Shown here in pieces: positions 4,434 to 7,282 of a stretch of 7,282 bases of DNA; positions within the stretch are counted from its first letter, which is position 1; every line of letters begins with the position of its first letter. The notes beneath the pieces were generated by a model. That model was not told the DNA's origin. It ran no database searches and saw only the letters and a list, made by a program, of their open reading frames with translations. Origin of the DNA: Bryobacterales bacterium (GTDB lineage: Bacteria > Acidobacteriota > Terriglobia > Bryobacterales > Bryobacteraceae); contig PLRZ01000690.1 of assembly GCA_003164075.1 (NCBI GenBank), positions 1-7,282 on the forward strand, read 5' to 3'. The position numbers and the translations under genes were made by a program.

Positions 4434-5717
4434 ATGCGGACCCTACATAGCGCACTTACAGTTTGTCTCCTTCTCGGTCTGGCACAGGCGCCTGCAACGG
4501 CGCAACGGCAGCCGCGAAATTCCGGCGCCATCATCGTCCTGCGGCCGGCCCGCGTCTTCGATGGCGAGAGCCTGCAGGAAGGCTGGGCCGTGCGCGTCCG
4601 CGGCGATCGCATTGAGGCCGCCGGTCCTTCCGCCGGCATCGATACCACCGACGCCAAGGTGATGGATCTGCCCGGCCTGACGCTGATGCCGGGGCTGGTG
4701 GAGGGCCATTCGCACGTTCTGCTGCACCCTTATAATGAGACGCCGTGGAACGACCAGGTGGCCCACGAAGGGCTGGCACTGCGGGTGGCGCGCGCCACCA
4801 ATCACCTGCGCGACACGCTGATGGCCGGCTTCACCACCATCCGCGACCTGGGCACGGAAGGCGCCGCCTACGCCGATGTCGAACTCAAGCAAGCCGTGAA
4901 CCAGGGCATTATCCCCGGACCCCGCATGCTGGTCTCCACGCGCGCGATTGTGGCCACCGGCAGCTACGCGCCCAAAGGTTTCGCGCTGGAGTGGCGCGTG
5001 CCGCAAGGCGCGGAAGAGGCCGACGGGGTGGATAGCCTGATACGCGTGGTGCGCGACCAGATCGGGCACGGCGCCGATTGGATCAAGATCTACGGCGACT
5101 ATCGCTGGGGACCCGGTCCCGGCGCGCATCCCACGTTTTCGCTGGAGGAAATGAAGCTCGCGGTGGAGACGGCGCGGAGCGCGGGAGTGCCGGTGTCGGT
5201 CCACACCAGCACGCCGGAGGGCATGCGGCGCGCCATCCTGGCCGGCGCCGAGACGGTGGAGCACGGTGACGCCGGAACGCCCGAAGTTTTCAAGCTCATG
5301 GCGGAGCACCACGTGGCGTTCTGCCCCACGCTGGCGGCGGGCGACGCCACTGCGCAGTACAGCGGCTGGCGCAAGGGTCAGCAGCCAGAGCCGGCTGGCA
5401 TCACGCGCAAGCGGGCCAGCTTCAAAGCGGCGCTCGATGCCGGCGTGACCATCCTCAGCGGCAGCGATGTGGGCGTGTTCACCCACGGCGACAATGCGCG
5501 CGAGATCGAGATGCTGGTGGACTACGGGATGCCGGCGGTGAATGCGCTGAAAGCCGCGACCTCGGTGGCCGGACAGGTGCTGCACATGGAGATTGGGCAG
5601 GTGAAGGCCGGGATGCTGGCCGACCTGATCGCCGTGGATGGCGACCCGACGAAAGAAATTGCGGCCATTCGCCGAGTCAAGATGGTGATGAAGGGCGGCA
5701 CGGTCTATAAGCAGTAG
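4434..5717 (+). CDS. Secreted metal-dependent amidohydrolase, imidazolonepropionase-like
   Basis: The 427-residue enzyme has a typical signal peptide: Met-Arg start, hydrophobic ALTVCLLLGLAQA, and a probable cleavage near ATA-Q at 21-24. The mature enzyme should be exported. An N-terminal beta domain (about 33-88) leads into the amidohydrolase barrel at MPGLVEGHSH. Likely metal ligands are His92 and His94, Lys218 in DWIKIYGD (probably the carbamylated bridging lysine), His257 in VSVHTS, His277 in VEHGD and Asp344 in LSGSDVG. The chain ends in the usual small beta domain (KAGMLADLIAVDGDP). This set matches the binuclear group related to imidazolonepropionase and to Xaa-Pro/Xaa-Arg dipeptidases (COG1228). 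A role in hydrolysing dipeptides or similar amides in the periplasm is inferred; the substrate cannot be told from sequence. Upstream lies the repeat-filled gap, and the stop codon ends 17 bases before the convergent M56 gene. Confidence 0.92.
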   Translation: MRTLHSALTVCLLLGLAQAPATAQRQPRNSGAIIVLRPARVFDGESLQEGWAVRVRGDRIEAAGPSAGIDTTDAKVMDLPGLTLMPGLVEGHSHVLLHPYNETPWNDQVAHEGLALRVARATNHLRDTLMAGFTTIRDLGTEGAAYADVELKQAVNQGIIPGPRMLVSTRAIVATGSYAPKGFALEWRVPQGAEEADGVDSLIRVVRDQIGHGADWIKIYGDYRWGPGPGAHPTFSLEEMKLAVETARSAGVPVSVHTSTPEGMRRAILAGAETVEHGDAGTPEVFKLMAEHHVAFCPTLAAGDATAQYSGWRKGQQPEPAGITRKRASFKAALDAGVTILSGSDVGVFTHGDNAREIEMLVDYGMPAVNALKAATSVAGQVLHMEIGQVKAGMLADLIAVDGDPTKEIAAIRRVKMVMKGGTVYKQ

Positions 5718-5734
5718 GCCGCGCCGCCCGGTAG

Positions 5735-7282
5735 TTACAGAAGCCTGAAGTTGACCTCGATTGTGGCACTCACCGCAACGGGCACGCCGTCCTTCTTGCC
5801 GGGATTGAACTGCCACCCGATGACCGCTTCGACGGCCTCCTCGTCGAGCCCGAAACCCAGGCTACGGGCGACGGTGGCTTGATGGACTTGTCCATCGGCG
5901 CCGATGACGACATTGAGCACAACCGCCCCCTGAATCTGTTCGGCGCGGGCATCCTCGGAGTATTCCGGTTCCTGCTTATGCAAGAGGACGGGCGCCGCCA
6001 CGCTGCCGCCGACCTTCGCCACAGAATCGGTGGCGATGACATGTGAGGTGATCCGGGCGATCAGCGCCTGGCGGATGGGCTTGGCCCGATCGAGCATCGC
6101 CTGCGCCTCGCCAGAGCGATTCTGAGTGTTGAGGAAGCGGGCGTACGTCTCCATGGTGAGAGCGGCTTCCGCAGAATCGGGCGGGTCCTGAGCGAGCGCC
6201 TGCAGATAGTCCAACTCGGCGAAGCCGGGGAGTCCATTGGCGGCGGCGATGTTGCCTTTCACGGTGAGGGCGCGGCCGGCCTGCTGACCCGCGGGAGCTA
6301 CGGCGAGTGCGCGATCAATGAAGCTCTCGGCCGCGATCTTATCCCTGACGGTCAGCGAGTGTCTGCCCAGATAGATCAAGCCGGGCGCGGTTTCGGGCGT
6401 GTCGCCCAGAGAAACGGCCTTGATATAGAAGGCGACCGCGTCGTCCACCTTGCCGCGTTTGGCCGCGAGATCTCCCAGCTTCATGAGGCCGGCGGCGTAA
6501 GTCGAGCTGTGGTCGCCGGACGTCTGCGCGCGGATGGTGAGCGAGTTCTCGAGCAGTTGCTGCGCGGCGTCATACTTACGCGTGGTGACGTAGGCCGCGG
6601 CGGCGGAATCGAGTATCTCGTGGTTCTGCTGTCCGACGGCGGCGCGAATGGTGGCGTCCACCGCCGGCTGGATCGCCGGGTCGGGCTTGTCCTGCGCCTG
6701 CAGGGCGGCAAAAGGCGCGACCAGTGCTACCGCCAGCACGGCAGCCGCCAACGCCGAGCGGGGGCCGGTGGATTTGCGATTGGTGCGCGAATCGAGGATC
6801 GCCATCAGCCGGCCTTCAAGCTGCGACGGGTGCGCAATGGCGACCGCGGCCGATACCAGCGTCGGGACGGGCTGCATGGCGCGCGCGATTTCCAGCAACT
6901 GGCTGGCGTATCCGGTGGCCGGTTCGCCGGCAGAGAGCACCAGGTCGTCGGCGGCGCGTTCCCGCTCTTTCACGAATTCGCGCCAGACCATCCAGGCCAG
7001 GGGATTCCACCAGAAGAGCGACACGGCAGTGCGGGCGAGCATCTGCGTGGCCAGATCGGCGCGCCGTATGTGGGCCAGTTCGTGGAGCATCACCACGCGG
7101 CGGCGGCTTTCACTCCACTCCGCGGCGTCGGCGGGCAGGAAGACGGCCGGCCGCACCATTCCGAAGCTGATCGGCATGCTGCCGCGGGGGACCTCCAGCA
7201 GGGCCACGTTGCGCCGGATGCCGAGAGCCTGCGCCAGAGAATGGAAGAGCGGCGTGGCGGAGACCGGACGAGCGGTGCGCCG
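5735..7282 (-). CDS. M56 (BlaR1-type) peptidase fused to TPR and TonB C-terminal domains, 5' partial
   Basis: The frame is open to the window edge, so the N-terminus is missing; 515 residues are visible, counted from the edge. The GTG at 7205-7207 is an internal valine codon rather than a demonstrated start. The M56 zinc site is HELAH at 67-71, with KEREraaDD at 105-113 supplying the downstream Glu/Asp. A hydrophobic stretch (about 80-98) lies between, and a second membrane segment is at about 178-195 (ALAAAVLAVALVAPFAALQA). The following region should be periplasmic. It contains tetratricopeptide-like helical repeats (about 220-405) and a TonB C-terminal domain (about 431-515) with EPEYSEDARAEQIQGAV, GFGLDEEAVEAVIGWQFNPG and the end EVNFRLL. 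BlaR1/MecR1 proteases sense envelope signals and inactivate a BlaI-type repressor. No beta-lactam sensor domain is visible here, so the ligand is unknown. Any blaI-like partner would lie beyond the window edge. Confidence 0.88.
   Translation of the reverse strand, partial: RRTARPVSATPLFHSLAQALGIRRNVALLEVPRGSMPISFGMVRPAVFLPADAAEWSESRRRVVMLHELAHIRRADLATQMLARTAVSLFWWNPLAWMVWREFVKERERAADDLVLSAGEPATGYASQLLEIARAMQPVPTLVSAAVAIAHPSQLEGRLMAILDSRTNRKSTGPRSALAAAVLAVALVAPFAALQAQDKPDPAIQPAVDATIRAAVGQQNHEILDSAAAAYVTTRKYDAAQQLLENSLTIRAQTSGDHSSTYAAGLMKLGDLAAKRGKVDDAVAFYIKAVSLGDTPETAPGLIYLGRHSLTVRDKIAAESFIDRALAVAPAGQQAGRALTVKGNIAAANGLPGFAELDYLQALAQDPPDSAEAALTMETYARFLNTQNRSGEAQAMLDRAKPIRQALIARITSHVIATDSVAKVGGSVAAPVLLHKQEPEYSEDARAEQIQGAVVLNVVIGADGQVHQATVARSLGFGLDEEAVEAVIGWQFNPGKKDGVPVAVSATIEVNFRLL

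Noticed and set aside
5718..5734. Terminator between the convergent amidohydrolase and M56 genes
   Set aside because: Only 17 bases separate the stops, with no stem-loop and T-run; termination must rely on something not visible here.
4443..5816. 457-codon frame opposite the amidohydrolase, and similar long frames opposite the M1 peptidase and the TonB-family gene (56-658, 722-1342, 2947-3897)
   Set aside because: These are antisense shadows common in GC-rich coding DNA; their translations are rich in Arg/His/Gly with no motif, while the opposite strand has clear family signatures.
1..7282. New multi-gene defence or signalling system
   Set aside because: Strand changes, single-gene units and recognisable housekeeping or envelope families give no operon-like cluster. 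The shared TonB-type domain links two genes, but that does not make a system.
1..7282. tRNA, rRNA, CRISPR or phage attachment sites
   Set aside because: No tRNA-like cloverleaf, rRNA segment, regularly spaced repeat or integrase was seen.

Overview
The window is GC-rich and gene-dense. It looks like the chromosome of a soil-type Acidobacteriota (Solibacter/Bryobacter-like). That is inference from gene content: an M56 peptidase fused to TPRs and a TonB C-terminal domain, a separate TonB-family protein, a secreted imidazolonepropionase-like amidohydrolase, and a hairpin repeat with a GAGCCGCGACCG-type core between genes. No RNA gene, CRISPR array or complete insertion sequence was found.

Layout, left to right. 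A complete leukotriene-A4-hydrolase-like M1 aminopeptidase lies on the minus strand (77-1744). It is divergent from a small receiver-like protein (1812-2192, plus). Next is a decayed alpha/beta hydrolase on the minus strand (2196-2752). It carries a frameshift and a missing C-terminal half, and a 185-bp non-autonomous transposable element (2271-2455) splits what remains. The element has 17-bp terminal inverted repeats and a 5-bp target duplication. Removing the element and one duplication restores the hydrolase motif AGFTVLTPNSRGHGSS. A TonB-family protein with a glycine-rich linker follows (2905-3699, plus), then a zinc-ribbon/DUF2007-like protein (3781-4173, plus). A 153-bp element made of nested inverted repeats fills the next gap (4189-4341), with a degenerate relative of its core beside it. 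A secreted metal-dependent amidohydrolase (4434-5717, plus) converges on an M56 peptidase-TPR-TonB fusion whose N-terminus lies outside the window (5735-7282, minus).

How the genes relate. They change strand often and do not form one operon. Two proteins end in homologous TonB-type domains (both finishing in EVNFRLL), which suggests related envelope roles. The M1 peptidase and amidohydrolase fit peptide or amide scavenging. I see no new multi-gene system. The most informative content is the pair of small inverted-repeat elements and the hydrolase whose decay can be reconstructed.
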